This document shows, in pieces, positions 24,541 through 37,300 of a DNA stretch of 59,292 nt. Location of the stretch: NCBI RefSeq assembly GCF_000003605.2, contig NW_003140814.1:457921-517212 (forward strand), given 5' to 3'. The notes under the pieces are model-generated. The model was not told where the DNA came from. It saw only the letters and a program-made list of their open reading frames with translations, and ran no database searches. The position numbers were made by a program, and so were the translations under genes. This DNA is from Saccoglossus kowalevskii (lineage: Eukaryota > Hemichordata > Enteropneusta > Harrimaniidae). Each line of letters opens with the position of its first letter. Position 1 is the first letter of the stretch.

Positions 24541-26235
24541 ATAGGCCAATATATCACCACTTCAGGGGATATATCACCACTGCAGGGGATATATTACCAC
24601 TTCATGGGATATATCACCACTTCAGGAGATATATCATCACTGTAGGGGATATATTACCACTTCATGGGATATATCATCACTGTAGGGGATATATCACCAC
24701 TGTAGGGGATATTCACCAGTGCAGGAGATATATTACCACTTCATGGGATATATCACCACTTCAGGAGATATATCATCACTGTAGGGGATATATCACCACT
24801 GTAGGGGATATTCACCAGTGCAGGAGATGTATCAATACTTCAAGGGATATATCACCACTTAAGGGGATATATCACCAAACTAGGGAATATTCACCAGTGC
24901 AGGAGATGTATCACTACTTCAGGGGATATATCACCACTTCAGGGGATATATCACCACTTCAGGGGATATATCACCACACTAGGGATTATTCACCACTTCA
25001 GGAGATGTATCACTACTTCAGGGTATATATCACTACTTCAGGGGATATATCACCACACTAGGGGATATTCACCACTGCAGGAGATGTATCAATACTTCAA
25101 GGGATATATCACCACTTAAGGGGATATATCACCAAACTAGGGAATATTCACCAGTGCAGGAGATGTATCACTACTTCAGGGGATATATCACCACTTCAGG
25201 GGATATATCACCACTTCAGGGGATATATCACCACACTAGGGATTATTCACCACTTCAGGAGATGTATCACTACTTCAGGGTATATATCACTACTTCAAGG
25301 GATATATCACCACTTCAGGGGATATATCACCACACTAGGGGATATTCACCACTGCAGGAGATGTATCAATACTTCAGGGTAAATATCACTACTTCAGGGT
25401 ATATATCACCACTTCAGGGGATATATCACCACTTCAGGGGATATATCACCACACTAGGGGATATTCACCACTGCAGGAGATGTATCAATACTTCAGGGTA
25501 TATATCACTACTTCAAGGAATATATCACCACTTCAGGGGATATATCACCACACTAGGGGATATTCACCACTGCAGGAGATGTATCAATACTTCAAGGGAT
25601 ATATCACCACTTAAGGGGATATATCACCACACTAGGGGATATTCACCACTGCAGGAGATGTATCAATACTTCAAGGGATATATCACCACTTAAGGGGATA
25701 TATCACCAAACTAGGGAATATTCACCAGTGCAGGAGATGTATCACTACTTCAGGGGATATATCACCACTTCAGGGGATATATCACCACTTCAGGGGATAT
25801 ATCACCACACTAGGGATTATTCACCACTTCAGGAGATGTATCACTACTTCAGGGGATATATCACCACTTAAGGGGATATATCACCAAACTAGGGAATATT
25901 CACCAGTGCAGGAGATGTATCACTACTTCAGGGGATATATCACCACTTCAGGGGATATATCACCACTTCAGGGGATATATCACCACACTAGGGGATATTC
26001 ACCACTACAGGAGATATATCAATACTTCAGGGTATATATCACTACTTCAAGGGATATATCACCACTTCAGGGGATATATAACCACTTTGGGGGATATATA
26101 ACCACTTCAAGAGATATATCACCACTTCAGGAAATATATAACCACTTTGGGAGATATATAACCACTTCAAGAGATATATCACCACTTCAGGAGATATATC
26201 ACCACTTCAGGAGATATATAACCACTTCATACAAT
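24541..26235. repeat. Minisatellite, ~20-bp unit, roughly 80-90 copies
   Basis: The unit is GGGGATATATCACCACTTCA with variants ending CACTAGG, CAGTGCA or CACTGCA. Each unit carries the 8-bp palindrome GATATATC. A longer block (ATGTATCAATACTTCAAGGG followed by AAACTAGGGAATATTCACCA) recurs near 24830, 25090, 25670 and 25880, showing higher-order amplification. Three bases times a 20-base unit keep forward frames open for up to 179 codons; they are not genes. Confidence 0.95.
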
Positions 26236-26699
26236 ATATATGATGATATATCACCATGTAAATAATATCATTTTGTACAAATTGAATTGAAAAGTGGTTT
26301 CTTTGCCAAATGATGTTTCTACTAGCTTTTAAAAATTCATCACCATCATTATCACCGTTCCCTGCTCATCGTAATATCATTAGTTTCCATAGCGATGGAG
26401 TATCAACCACTATCAGTCTGTAATTTTCAGTTTCCAAATCATCTTAAAAATCAATTTCTTAAGTAGAATCACGAAACTTAATATTTCACATCAAGGGATA
26501 GACACTGTCTCTTCTTGTACAATTGGAATTGATTAATTGAATTGTGGTGTCATTATTAATGGCTGTAGCATGTGTAGGAAAAGTAAAAAAAAAATTAAAA
26601 CACTGCTTCACTGGTTTCCCATGATTTTAAAATCTTCTTCATTGTAACAGAATGAATTTGAATGGAAATATAGTTATTTCTCCACCATAAAATGTGAAT

Positions 26700-27035
26700 G
26701 TTGTTTCAAAATTGAAACAGAATTCAGAGAAAATTACAGAAACCTTGTGAATATTTGCACCTAACGTTTTGGTAAAAAAAATCTGGCTTCAAAATTAAAA
26801 TAGAATTCAGAGAAAATTACAGAAATCTTGTGAATATTTGCAGTAAAGTTTTGGTGATGGAAATCTGGCTTCAAAATTGAAATAGATTCAGAGAAAATTA
26901 CAGAAATCTTGTGAATATTTGCACTAACGTTTTGGTGAAAAAAATCTGGCTTCAAAATTAAAATAAAATTCAGAGAAAATTACAGAAATCTTGTGAAAAT
27001 TTGTACTGAAGTTTTGATGAAGAAAACCTGGCTTT
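26700..27035. repeat. Tandem repeat, ~84-bp unit, about 4 copies
   Basis: TCAGAGAAAATTACAGAAAT then CTTGTGAATATTTGCA and GTTTTGGTGAAAAAAATCTG recur at about 84-base spacing. The unit resembles the ATTACAG...GTCTGG part of the dispersed repeat seen at 41528-41720. Confidence 0.85.
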
Positions 27036-27749
27036 GAAAACGACCAGCTAACTGTAGTTCTCGATCCAGCCAAAACTTATGCACTAATCTTTGTGGCAAA
27101 GTTACAGTAACTGACATTGAATTGATTAAATCTGTAATATTTTTTTTATCCATGATATTTTATACTGTAATCCAAATCGAGTTATGATTTAGCAGAAACT
27201 AAAAATGTTGTGTTGAAAAATTGAAATCATTAATATGCATGTGCAGTGATTGTACATTTCAAAACAACCAGTAAACTGTGTGTATTAGTGAATTTTATTG
27301 TTTTGTTCAATGATTATTCAGATGTGAACTACAAGAACAGTATTTTCAGTTTATAATAAATCATCGTCTAATTTATTTACCAACATACAGTATCAAACAA
27401 CAATATTAAAAATATTAAAAATTACATGTTCTTGTTCATATTGCATCTTTGACTTTTGGCAAATTACAAAATTATTTTGTAGTCTGACCTTCTCCACATG
27501 AAATGTGGACATAAATTAACCTTTTTTGATCAAAAACTAAAAGCAATATCTTAAACTGTTCATATGGTCCAAAATGATGATGAAATTTAGTGAAAATTTC
27601 ACAAAATGTGTTAATATTTACACTGAATTGGGCGGGAAAAATGTCTGGCACTCAAAGGGTTCATAGATATAGATAATGTGAAATACGTTGTTTGTTTCCA
27701 CGTAATTTGAACATGTGCGTAAGAATAAGATGACAAACTGGTATCGGTA

Positions 27750-27926
27750 CCGTAAAATCTGTATTAGAAGCCATGTACATCCCTAATAGAAATCGCACCC
27801 ATTCTTTTTGAACAATTTGGAGCCAAAAATTTCTCATATGTGTAGATGCTCTAATAGAAGCCCCATCCCATCTGTTGCATTGTACCATTTTAATAGAAGC
27901 CGAGGCTTCTAATACAGATTTTACAG
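27750..27926. mobile_element. MITE with 23-bp TIRs and TA flanks
   Basis: The left end CCGTAAAATCTGTATTAGAA and the right end TTCTAATACAGATTTTACAG are inverted copies with one mismatch over about 23 bases. TA flanks both ends (27748-27749 and 27927-27928). TAATAGAAGCC is repeated internally. The TA duplication suggests Tc1/mariner-type mobilisation; no transposase is encoded. Confidence 0.75.
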
Positions 27927-29224
27927 TAATTAAAAAATATAAAAAAATATTTGTATTTATGGAATAAAGTAAAATTCTGCAACTTGCCCTGTCCATCTGT
28001 CCCTGCTAGTCTATGAAAGAAATATGAGGTTACAAGTGACTATCTGTATTCTGTGTCTAGTCTTCAGTTGTTTAATATTGGTTGTGAGAGATGCGTGTCC
28101 AATTACAAAAAGCAGCTGACAAGTTAGGCTTTAAATATCTTTATCACATCGTTTGAGTTCACATAAATTTTATTATTAAATCCTTCACATTTTCTTTTGA
28201 CATTTTTGATGCCAAACAATTTCCAGCCAGCAGTAATTGGAGTTTGAGTGAAAATGAAATATGATTCTAAAAAATAGCTTCTTTTATTAAATTAATTTTT
28301 ACCTTGTCCCAGGCCATCAATGACTGTTTTAAAAACGTTTTTTTTTTTTTTTTTATGCAAACTCCATTGGAACTTTTTATGCTTTTCAATGAATGGTAAA
28401 TATATGACCACTATGATACAATTTTGCTTGTAACACACCGAACTAAACTTAAAATATCTGACAGTCAGCATGCATGTTTGAAGTGTCAACTGTTCAGGTT
28501 GTTAACAGTTTTATCACATCTGATATTTATTCAATTAGATGTACTATGCTTATTGATTACTGCTTCAGTAGATTATTTGCTCTCACATGTGTGTTCAGGA
28601 TTAAACCATATAAATATACATTTATATTGCATGGTACTACTTGTCGATAGAGCATACGTGCAAAATACACAGATCAGAAGAGCTTCTCCTCGTAATAAAT
28701 CAATATGGATTATTTATTCACTAAAACTTTTACCCACACACAGTTAAACATCTCTAAAAATGATTTACTGTTTTTTTCCACCCCTCTGGAGTGAATAGTT
28801 TGTTCCGTTACAGCAATTATGCATTCGCGCTTTCATATTGGAATGTTTTTTTTTTTTATTATATAAAAATTAGATGACCTGTTTTGGGGGGGTTAAAATC
28901 TGGCGGTGTTTGTATAAAGGGCTGTGTCTGCCCACTCAGTTATAAAAGTATCGTTTGAGTGTTCTACATATGTAAATCAAATCAATCCGAGTAATTAGCA
29001 TACAAATGTAAATGTACATATTTGTAAATGTAAGAGCGTATTATATTTGACTTGTATTATTGTATTCAAATCATGGTCAAGGAAACACAAAAAAAGTTAT
29101 AAAACATAAATACATATACTTTACACTATGTACTGTTTTTATTAATTTCTAGTATTTTAGGTGTTTTTATGATTTGGGGATTTTATGGCAGTTTTTAAGG
29201 CAAATTTTGTAAAATAGATATAAC

Positions 29225-29440
29225 CCTTTTAATTTCAATTGGTCCAGCCCTTATTGAGTAGAAACAACTCTCCATCATTTTTATTGGTCAAGCCCTTATT
29301 AAATAGATATTATCCTTATTTGTCTAGCCCATATTAAACAGATACATGATATCCTATATCAATTGTCCCAGTCCTTATTAAATACCTGTAGATATACCCC
29401 CCATTTCATTTGGTCCAGCCCTTATTAAATACAGATAATT
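29225..29440. repeat. Tandem repeat, ~50-55-bp unit, about 5 copies
   Basis: TTGGTCCAGCCCTTATTAAA recurs five times with diverging spacers (ATAGATATACCCC-like). The second to fourth copies carry substitutions such as TTGGTCAAGCCC and TTGTCTAGCCC. Confidence 0.75.
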
Positions 29441-29659
29441 GAAAGAATCTATGGGCGTTTCAATAAAATTTGTTTAGTTGACGTATTGTTAATTTGAGAA
29501 AACTATGTATAGAATGTTGTGAGATGAGATTGCGTGAAATGAACATTTTAACCTCTTCACCGCTGTCAACTTTTGTCACCTTCCACTCACTGGATTTGTT
29601 TAAATGTCAGTTTGTGTTCACCGTAAATATTGATCAAAATCATGAAAACTAGATCTAAT

Positions 29660-30370
29660 AATGTAGCAATCATGTAGTCATTTGCTAAAATCATGTAGTC
29701 ATTGTTAAAATCATGTAGTCATTAATGAAACCATGTAGTCATTGATGAAATCCTGTAGTCATTGATGAAATCATGTAGTCGTTGATGAAATTATCTAGTT
29801 AATGTTGAAATCATGTAGTCATTGATGAAATTATATATGTAGTCATTGCTGAAATGCAGTTACCATAATTATATATGTAGTTACCATAATTATATATGTA
29901 GTCATTGCTGAAATGCAGTTAATGTTGAAATCATGTAGTCATTGTTAAAATTATATATGTAGTCATTGCTGAAATGTAGTTACCATAATTATATAATGTA
30001 GTCATTGCTGAAATGTAGTCAATGTTGAAATCATGTAGTCATTGTTAAAATTATATATGTAGTCATTGCTGAAATGTAGTCAATGTTGAAATCATGTAGT
30101 CATTGTTAAAATTATATATATAGTCATTGCTGAAATGTAGTTACCATAATTATATATGTAGTCATTGCTGAAATGTAGTCAATGTTGAAATCATGTAGTC
30201 ATTGTTAAAATTATATATGTAGTCATTGCTGAAATGTAGTTACCATAATTATATATGAAGTCATTGCTGAAATACAGTCAATGTTGAAATCATGTAGTCA
30301 TTGTTAAAATTATATATGTAGTCATTGCTGAAATGCAGTTAATGTTGAAATCATTTAGTCATTGTTGAAA
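29660..30370. repeat. Composite minisatellite built on ATGTAGTCATTG
   Basis: At the left the simple ~20-base unit AAATCATGTAGTCATTG(A/T)T is repeated. From about 29830 it becomes a longer composite: ATTATATATGTAGTCATTGC, TGAAATGTAGTCAATG, TTGAAATCATGTAGTCATTG. Copies with TTACCATAATTATATATG are interspersed. This indicates nested amplification of a simple unit into a higher-order one. Confidence 0.9.
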
Positions 30371-31496
30371 TCACGATGTCAGTGTTCAAATCATGTCTTA
30401 AAACGTGAAATCATGTTGTCATGTAGGCAATGCTCACTGGGAAAAGCACAGAGCCACTCTGGTAATCATGTTTCCAGTGTTGAAAAACATGTTGTGAATT
30501 TTGAAACAATTTCATTAGAATCACATTGTCAGTGTTAAAATCATGCTGACAATGCTAGGGAAGTGAAGAAAGTAAACGTCCATTCCCAGGGTCATATATC
30601 TTGAAAAAATTCATCAGTCTGTCAGACGTTTTCCTAAAATTGATTTGCATAATCACACTCCAAATATGCATATACATTTTGATGAAACTTCAAGTTGTTT
30701 GCACAGTCTGGCTCATTGACTGTAAGTCTGTAAACAATCTCTGTTTGAGTCGCGCTGTTGAAGAACAACATACCGATGCCCTGCAGCGTTCACCGCTATT
30801 CACTCTTACGGCGTGAGTGCACTCCTGGAGTTCATTAGAATTAACGCATCTTTTCACTGATTCTTGATTTTTCACTAACTTTCCAAGCTTGACTTTTTTT
30901 TTTTGATTGTGCGCCATTAAAACGGTACCGAGAGTGAATTATGATCCATTGAGTGTAGCTGTTTCATATTGACCCCGTGACATCCAAGCTGAATTGCTAT
31001 TGGCTGACTGAGTGATTTCTTAACATGTAGTAATTTGCTGTATTTTGCGTGTAGCCCATTAAGCCATCACCAACACAGCTAGTAACTCTAAGTATAGTTG
31101 GTATTCAGCAAGGCCACAACCTCGAGATAAATGCACAGTTTGCAATCAGTGACAAAGAAGCCAACTTTCTGATACACCATGTAGTAACACTATAAAGAAA
31201 AAAATTTGAATAACACTCAAGATTAAGATGGACATTTATTTGTTTGTTTGTTTGTTTTGTCTTATCCCCAATTAACCAGCATCCTTTAGTAAGAATGCAT
31301 GTAAGAATTTTTTAGATAAATTTCAGGCACTGAATAGGAAAATGCTAGACCTATTACTGTTGCTTATTTTATTATAAGGCAATAATTGTCTTCCAATTTG
31401 CAAACCCCTAATGTTAATTTTAAAATTAACTCAACATTGTCTGCCCTGTCAGGCATTTATCAATATTGTCTTCCTCATGAACATCAGATTCTCTAA

Positions 31497-31672
31497 TACT
31501 GTAGAATACTTTATTTTAGCTGAAATTAATTTTCACTGAAAACACTTTTTAAGCGTTTTGTATGGAATTTATTTTCACTGATTTTTTGACAAGTTGAATG
31601 TAAAACATAGGAAATAATGTATATTCGCTGGATTCACTGAATCATCCCTTCAGCAAAAATAGCGAAAATTCC
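31497..31672. mobile_element. TA-flanked MITE, copy 2 (right end lost)
   Basis: The copy begins TACTGTAGAATACTTTATTT then TAGCTGAAATTAATTTTCAC, and contains TTTTGTATGGAATTTATTTT and CCCTTCAGCAAAAATAGCGA. The match ends near 31672 without a clear right terminal repeat. It is oriented like the copy at 16117. Confidence 0.65.
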
Positions 31673-31759
31673 ATAATTTAATTTCATACTCATTATACTC
31701 TTATTTATTACTATCATCACATCAATAAGAACATGTATGTTTTCTAAAGATGCAATCAA

Positions 31760-31811
<52 letters not shown>
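31760..31811. repeat. ATT trinucleotide microsatellite
   Basis: About 17 perfect ATT units. Confidence 0.97.
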
Positions 31812-31812
<1 letters not shown>

Positions 31813-32149
31813 ATTTTTTAACTGGTTAAACATTACTAGCTATAAAAAAAAGAGATGAACATTTATGATATAGATGTAAAATAAGCTACCTTGTTCAAAA
31901 AAAAGGCTTTACGTTTTCATATTTCGAAAAGATATTAAAATTTAAAAATGTAGAAAACAATCTGAAAATATTTTCATTTCAAAGATTTTAGTTGGATGCA
32001 GACTCAAAATAGTCTCCATCAATAAGGTGAGTGTAATTTGAAATTGTATGAAGTCACCAAGAATATGCATTTACATCATAGTAGGTCACTCAGGATTAAA
32101 CAAAAGCTTCTGGACCTTTGGATTAATTTTCTATTAAAAATTGACACTA

Positions 32150-32461
32150 CCGTACTCGACTGCATTAGCGCCCAGGGGCCTCAACTCAGAAAATCATGAT
32201 TTTTTAGGGGTAGGCGCTTACCCGAGCACCCCCCTCGAAAAAGAGTGCAAATGAAAAATGTGATTCATCAAGTGACAGATTACGTCTTTGAGGGAAAATC
32301 AAATTACGAAATTAGTTGAGTCGTCATTGATTTTCACAATGAAGAAACAGAAATGATCACAAAAAATATGCACATTTTATTACAATATTAATTACGTACC
32401 ACCAGAATTTGCGCAAAAGCGGGGGTGGTCGCTTGCCCGGGCATGGGCGCTACGAGTACGG
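32150..32461. mobile_element. GC-richer MITE with TA flanks
   Basis: Left end CCGTACTCG, then ACTGCATTAGCGCCCA; right end TGGGCGCTACGAGTACGG, the inverted counterpart apart from a short insertion on the left. TA lies at 32148-32149 and 32462-32463. The subterminal parts (GTAGGCGCTTACCCGAGCAC and GGTCGCTTGCCCGGGCATGG) are also inverted relatives. It is 312 bp and non-coding. Confidence 0.72.
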
Positions 32462-33699
32462 TAATAATAATATTATATAAAGCTTAACTTGAAAATAATG
32501 TTCCTGAAGAACAAATTATTAATACAGTATTTTTAAAATAAAATAAAATAAAATAATTTAAAAATGGCTTCTCAGTGAGTATGGACTGGATTTTTAAAAA
32601 TGCATTGATTTCAAGAAATCTGTTTTTTATAAAATGAAAAAAAAGTCACGTTGTAGCCTTTTATTTTTGTATTATACAGTTGTGTTTACCCATAGATTGT
32701 GAGTAAGTGCACCCCTACTATAATTAAATCAATTCTTTGAATGGATTTCTAATTCCAGCATTGAGAATAGGGTTCACTTACCTTTCATAGAAGATCCAAC
32801 CACTATCTGCAGGGGGTAGTCAGTAGACATTTCATGAGGGGGGGGGGGTGATTGATTATTTCTCTTCTCACATTTCTGAATCAATACCAAATTCCGGCTT
32901 AGCAGTTTTATGTTTATTTTTATAGAAAAAACAAACAAATTATTTGATCAAATTAATTTTTTTGTGAAAATAATATTTAAAATTCAATAAATGAACATTG
33001 TTATTTTGTACAAATCTTTGAACCATGACCACTTAATCAACATTATCCAGAACTTTTATTGTTTGATTCAGTATATATCTGATTTCCTATCAAGTTGGCA
33101 TTTATTTTTTCCTTTGAGTGTTGTAGACTCTCATTTTTCTGCACTATAATAACCATTTCCTATGTTTTGATGCTGCAAACAAACACAATATTCTCATTCA
33201 TGAACCTATTATAAATCTACCAGTACGTACATTTGAGAAAAAAATACAATGTACAAACATACGCTAGAGAGCAGGAATCAACATCTGACAAAAATAACAC
33301 TGACTATTAATCCTACCAATCTAAAAAGCAGGACAAAGTAATTCCCTTAGTAAAATGCGTACTCTTCTGATGGCCTCTGTAGTTTTCTATTTTTAGAACA
33401 TCTATACTGTCAATGATGTTTCACCAACTGAATGTAGGGTGTCACAAATAATTACCGCTATGGAAACAGAAAATCTGGATTTGTAGCCTGATGAATAAAT
33501 AATAAACCTCACAAAGTCTGCTAAATATTAATGATCTGCAAGAACAGCTTAAAAATTGAAATCATTTATTTTTTACGAATAGATATTTATTTCAATATAT
33601 TGTAATTATTTATTCATCTCTTTGTCTGGATTTTCGTGATTGCAATTTCTATTTTGCCATGTTTTTAAAGGTCTATTATGACAAGATCCTCTTTAAGGA

Positions 33700-34236
33700 T
33701 GAATTCTAATAACCTTTTCTTGTGATGATTTTTGGCTTCAGCGTGTATATGTATTTAAAACTTATGTACGTTTAAGTGGCTGGCTCAGCTTGCCTTTCTG
33801 ATGAATTACCTGCCATTATTTGAGCGGAGAAAAAGCCTCTTAAGTCCACAGTAGTCAAATTGATTTCACTTTCCTGTCTACAAAGCCCTGTATGTGAATA
33901 CCTTCCTTCTAGTATTATCTGAATTGCGATAATACCAACTTGCTAATGAAGCTCCCTGAGCTCATGTCAAATATACACTCATTTGAATATTGATCCCCTA
34001 TCTTGGTGCATATGGGTAAATTATGCAAATGAGCATTAGTGGAGTGGAAGTAGTCTTCTGCGAAAGGCTGAGTATTAAGTGGATGGAGGATCGTTTTACC
34101 GATACACCTGATTCTGTATCCAATACCATGGCAATTACGATTAGAGCAATATTTCCACAGTCAGCCGAGGTAGTTAGCCAAACATGAAAATTTGGAGAAT
34201 TTTTACCAGGCAGGAGGTGAGATTCAGTTGATTGAA
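33700..34236 (+). promoter_or_regulatory. Likely internal promoter and 5' leader for the short ERG form
   Basis: This non-repetitive stretch precedes the alternative first exon. It holds a perfect octamer ATGCAAAT (34023-34030, POU-factor motif), a CCAAT-like TATCCAATACC, and no clear TATA box near the start codon. A 12-codon upstream frame (34185-34220) ends before the main ATG and could damp translation. The promoter role is inferred from the downstream exon; the transcription start cannot be placed. Confidence 0.35.
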
Positions 34237-34323
34237 ATGGAGTTTGTACGGCGAAAACTAGGATTAATCAAGGAGATTTCAAGAGATGCACAGGAGGAAA
34301 AAGAAAAACAAGATGATGAGAAA
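34237..34323 (+). CDS. Candidate ERG1b-like alternative first coding exon
   Basis: ATG at 34237 lies in a good context (G at -3, G at +4) and opens 29 codons that end exactly at AAA|GTAAGT in phase 0. The next exon, at 50682, begins in phase 0 with [12 protein letters not shown]. The predicted start is MEFVRRKLGLIKEISRDAQE, followed by a charged EEKEKQDDEK tail; then S1-S6 would follow. In mammals the ERG1b promoter lies in the intron at this same junction and gives a short unique N-terminus without the PAS domain. Residue similarity to the mammalian 1b start is not evident beyond a basic cluster, so the case rests on position, orientation, phase, Kozak context and donor. In-frame stop at 34186-34188 closes the frame upstream. 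Not proven without RNA evidence. Confidence 0.6.
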
Positions 34324-37300
34324 GTAAGTTACCAAAATGTGTCAGGCAGGTTTTAGATTTTTCCTGCAAAATGTTTTTTTTTCTGCTAATAATACAATGG
34401 TGTGATTAGTATATTTATTTTGTTGAAGACAACAAAATATTGTTATATTTCAGAATTATTTGTAAAGTGAGTAAAATCAGACACAAATAATCTGAGTGAA
34501 TTTCAGTGTGACAACTTTGTGTCAGCACACTCTTCAAAACCAGAAATATTTCAATTTTTCTCAAGTCCTCGTAGATAAACATTATTCATCCATCAAAGAT
34601 ATCTCCGGAGAGAGGTTAATTCTTTAAGAGTACAAATTCCACCAGAGAACTGTGTTTGTAAGAGATAGTGTGCATATGTGCTTGTTTTACTGGCAGTTTG
34701 GCATAACTGCTAATATTTATTCAATATTTCATATGACCATTTTGCAATCTTATTGTTTTAATTTGTCCCTATTTTAAATGTTGTCAGAAATAAAATGATT
34801 CAGTGGAATATGGTATGGTATAAATCTAATACCATGAAAAATTTGATTTCTCATTAATTTGTATGTTGACGCGTACTGTTATTATTAATAGAAAAAATAA
34901 AAAAAACTGTAGTGTTGTGGGTATTGATGTTAGTCTTTTCCATGCTGTGAGCAATCAGCTTTTCTGTCGCATTGAATAGGCTTCATTTTGTTCCGTACCT
35001 TTAAATAGGAAACCTTATTTTTGTAATTTGCAAAACCCGGTGAAGAGGTTTCCTATTCCCAGTGAGTGCTGCCGTAATTCTCTTTCAAGAACCATAATGG
35101 GAAAAATCATAAAATAAGTAAAAAAAATATTATAGAAAATATTTACATGCAGTTTGTATGTGTTGGTGATATTTGATGATTTGTTGTTGTTACAACGCTG
35201 TATATTAAAAAGTGTTTTTCAAAAATCCATCCAGGTTTCGACAATTATATTTATTTGCTATACAATTAACGTTTATACTGAAGGGGTCATTGGTCGTTGA
35301 CTTTGACTTTGAACTTGCCCAGTAGCTCATTATATTGAGATGCATGACTGGGTTATATTGATGCATGTTGAAGCCAAAGCGGTACATGTTGTCTACATAC
35401 CACATGCATGGCTGGCATCAATCATAATGGAAATATATATGTTTTTTTTTTTTAAATCTCATATTTTCTCACATTAAACAAACATAGCTATCTGTATTTG
35501 TCAATGTTATAATATACCCTGTATTCAGAGATCTGATAAAAGATTAATATATATTTATCAATGAATATTGTTCCCTTAATACCTTTACTCACCATAATTT
35601 TTCTTTCCAAATATTGGTGTTAAATATTTTTTTTTTTTTTTTATGATTTTTTTTGTTGCTAATTTTGGATCTGGTAAACTTAACGTCTGGATCGAAATGA
35701 AATATGCAGGTTTATTTTGCGGGAAGTGACAAAAGTTGATTTTGGAATCAAAAGGTTAATTATTTTTATGTTCACTTAGCTTTTCTGCCTTCTGGCAGTT
35801 TCATGTTTATTTGTACTACTCCCACTGATTTTGTGAGTTATATTGTCTGTATTTTGACTGCAATTTTTGTTATTCTAGTCTTTTTATGTTCTTATTATCA
35901 ACAAAAACAATTATTATTATCACTTTATTTAATTGATTCTTAAACTGTCATTTCCCCCTTAATTTGAGCTTTTTCTATCATAGTCATTCATTCTCAAGGT
36001 ATTGTCAGGATCATATTATCAAGGCGTTTCCAAGGCAATGCAACGATTTGCATTAGATTCACTAGATTAGCCAAAAGTTGTAAAGTGGAGGAAGATAATA
36101 ATCGTCCATAATACTAATGGACTTTAATTAATATGTCATTCATTCTGTGTATTTTAGTTAATGAAATATGCTATGAATATTTTACTGTTTGCTTTTTTCA
36201 TTTGATGTAAATGCCTTCCCCATTGAACATTTCCCATAATGCAATGCACAAACCGAGGGAGAATATTCCAAAACTGCATGGTTTTGTATTGGTGATTGCA
36301 TAATACTTCATTGTTACAAAAAGCACAACAAATCACAACATGACGTATAATCTACATTGATATTAAATTTGGATACAAAATAAAGTCATCTTATTTTATC
36401 AGAACAACATAATTATGGGATAATTTAGCATTGATTACTGAATCACTAAAATAGAATTATGATTTGATTGTTCCCAGTTGATACTAAAGCTAATCTGGTT
36501 ACATCTATTAAAGAGAAAAGTGAATTTTCTTCAAAGACATGCAGATTCATTTCATTTTTCTTTCTCTGCAACTTTTTTTTCTTCATATTTGCACGTACGA
36601 TTTGACATTTACAATATTTGGCTGTAAACAAACAGTATTGTTAGAAAAAAAAGAAACTTATTTTTAGAACCACTCAAATGATATTTATGCTGATTTTTGG
36701 AGTTCACTCAAAATAAATTTCTAAAGCTTTGAAATTAAATTCTTGATAATGAGTAAAAAAAAAAAGCAGTGTTCGCAAACAGTACAGTGTAATACAGAGT
36801 ATTAAATCAATTAAGACTGGTTGTGCCTACATTCATGTACATACATCTATATACTCTTAAATTAAAATAGAACAAAAGATTTCTGCAGCATCTCGTGTTT
36901 CATTATTAGTTGACTCTCATGCTCATATTATATTACTGAGTAAATTATAACTGATGTTTATTTTTAGTCCACTCCAAAATGTGCACTATCCAATTATACA
37001 CACAGTGTTTTTGTATGCGCTAGTTTGTCGTTAATGAACCGAAATAAAGAGCATTCATAACTGTGAAATATTACTACCTTTCTTGTATTTCCTGGGGCTG
37101 TATGTAGTCTACAATGTTTCAAAACTTGTATTAAAGCCTTAATATAAACAACTTTGTTTCATATTACATCTTCCTGAATACCATAGGGTATAATTTTTTG
37201 TAAAATAATATTGTTGTTTTGGCAACAATCATCGCAGAATTTATTAAATTACATAATGAAAATCTGTACGCCCCCAGATTTAAAATTGTCTTGACATGTG

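Noticed and set aside
24528-26265. Three long plus-strand open frames (119-179 codons)
   Set aside because: They lie wholly within the 20-bp minisatellite and mirror its periodicity; no domain, start context or splice sites.
29660-30370. Possible CRISPR-like array of short repeats
   Set aside because: Units are adjacent and diverging, without unique spacers, in a eukaryotic intron; it is a minisatellite.
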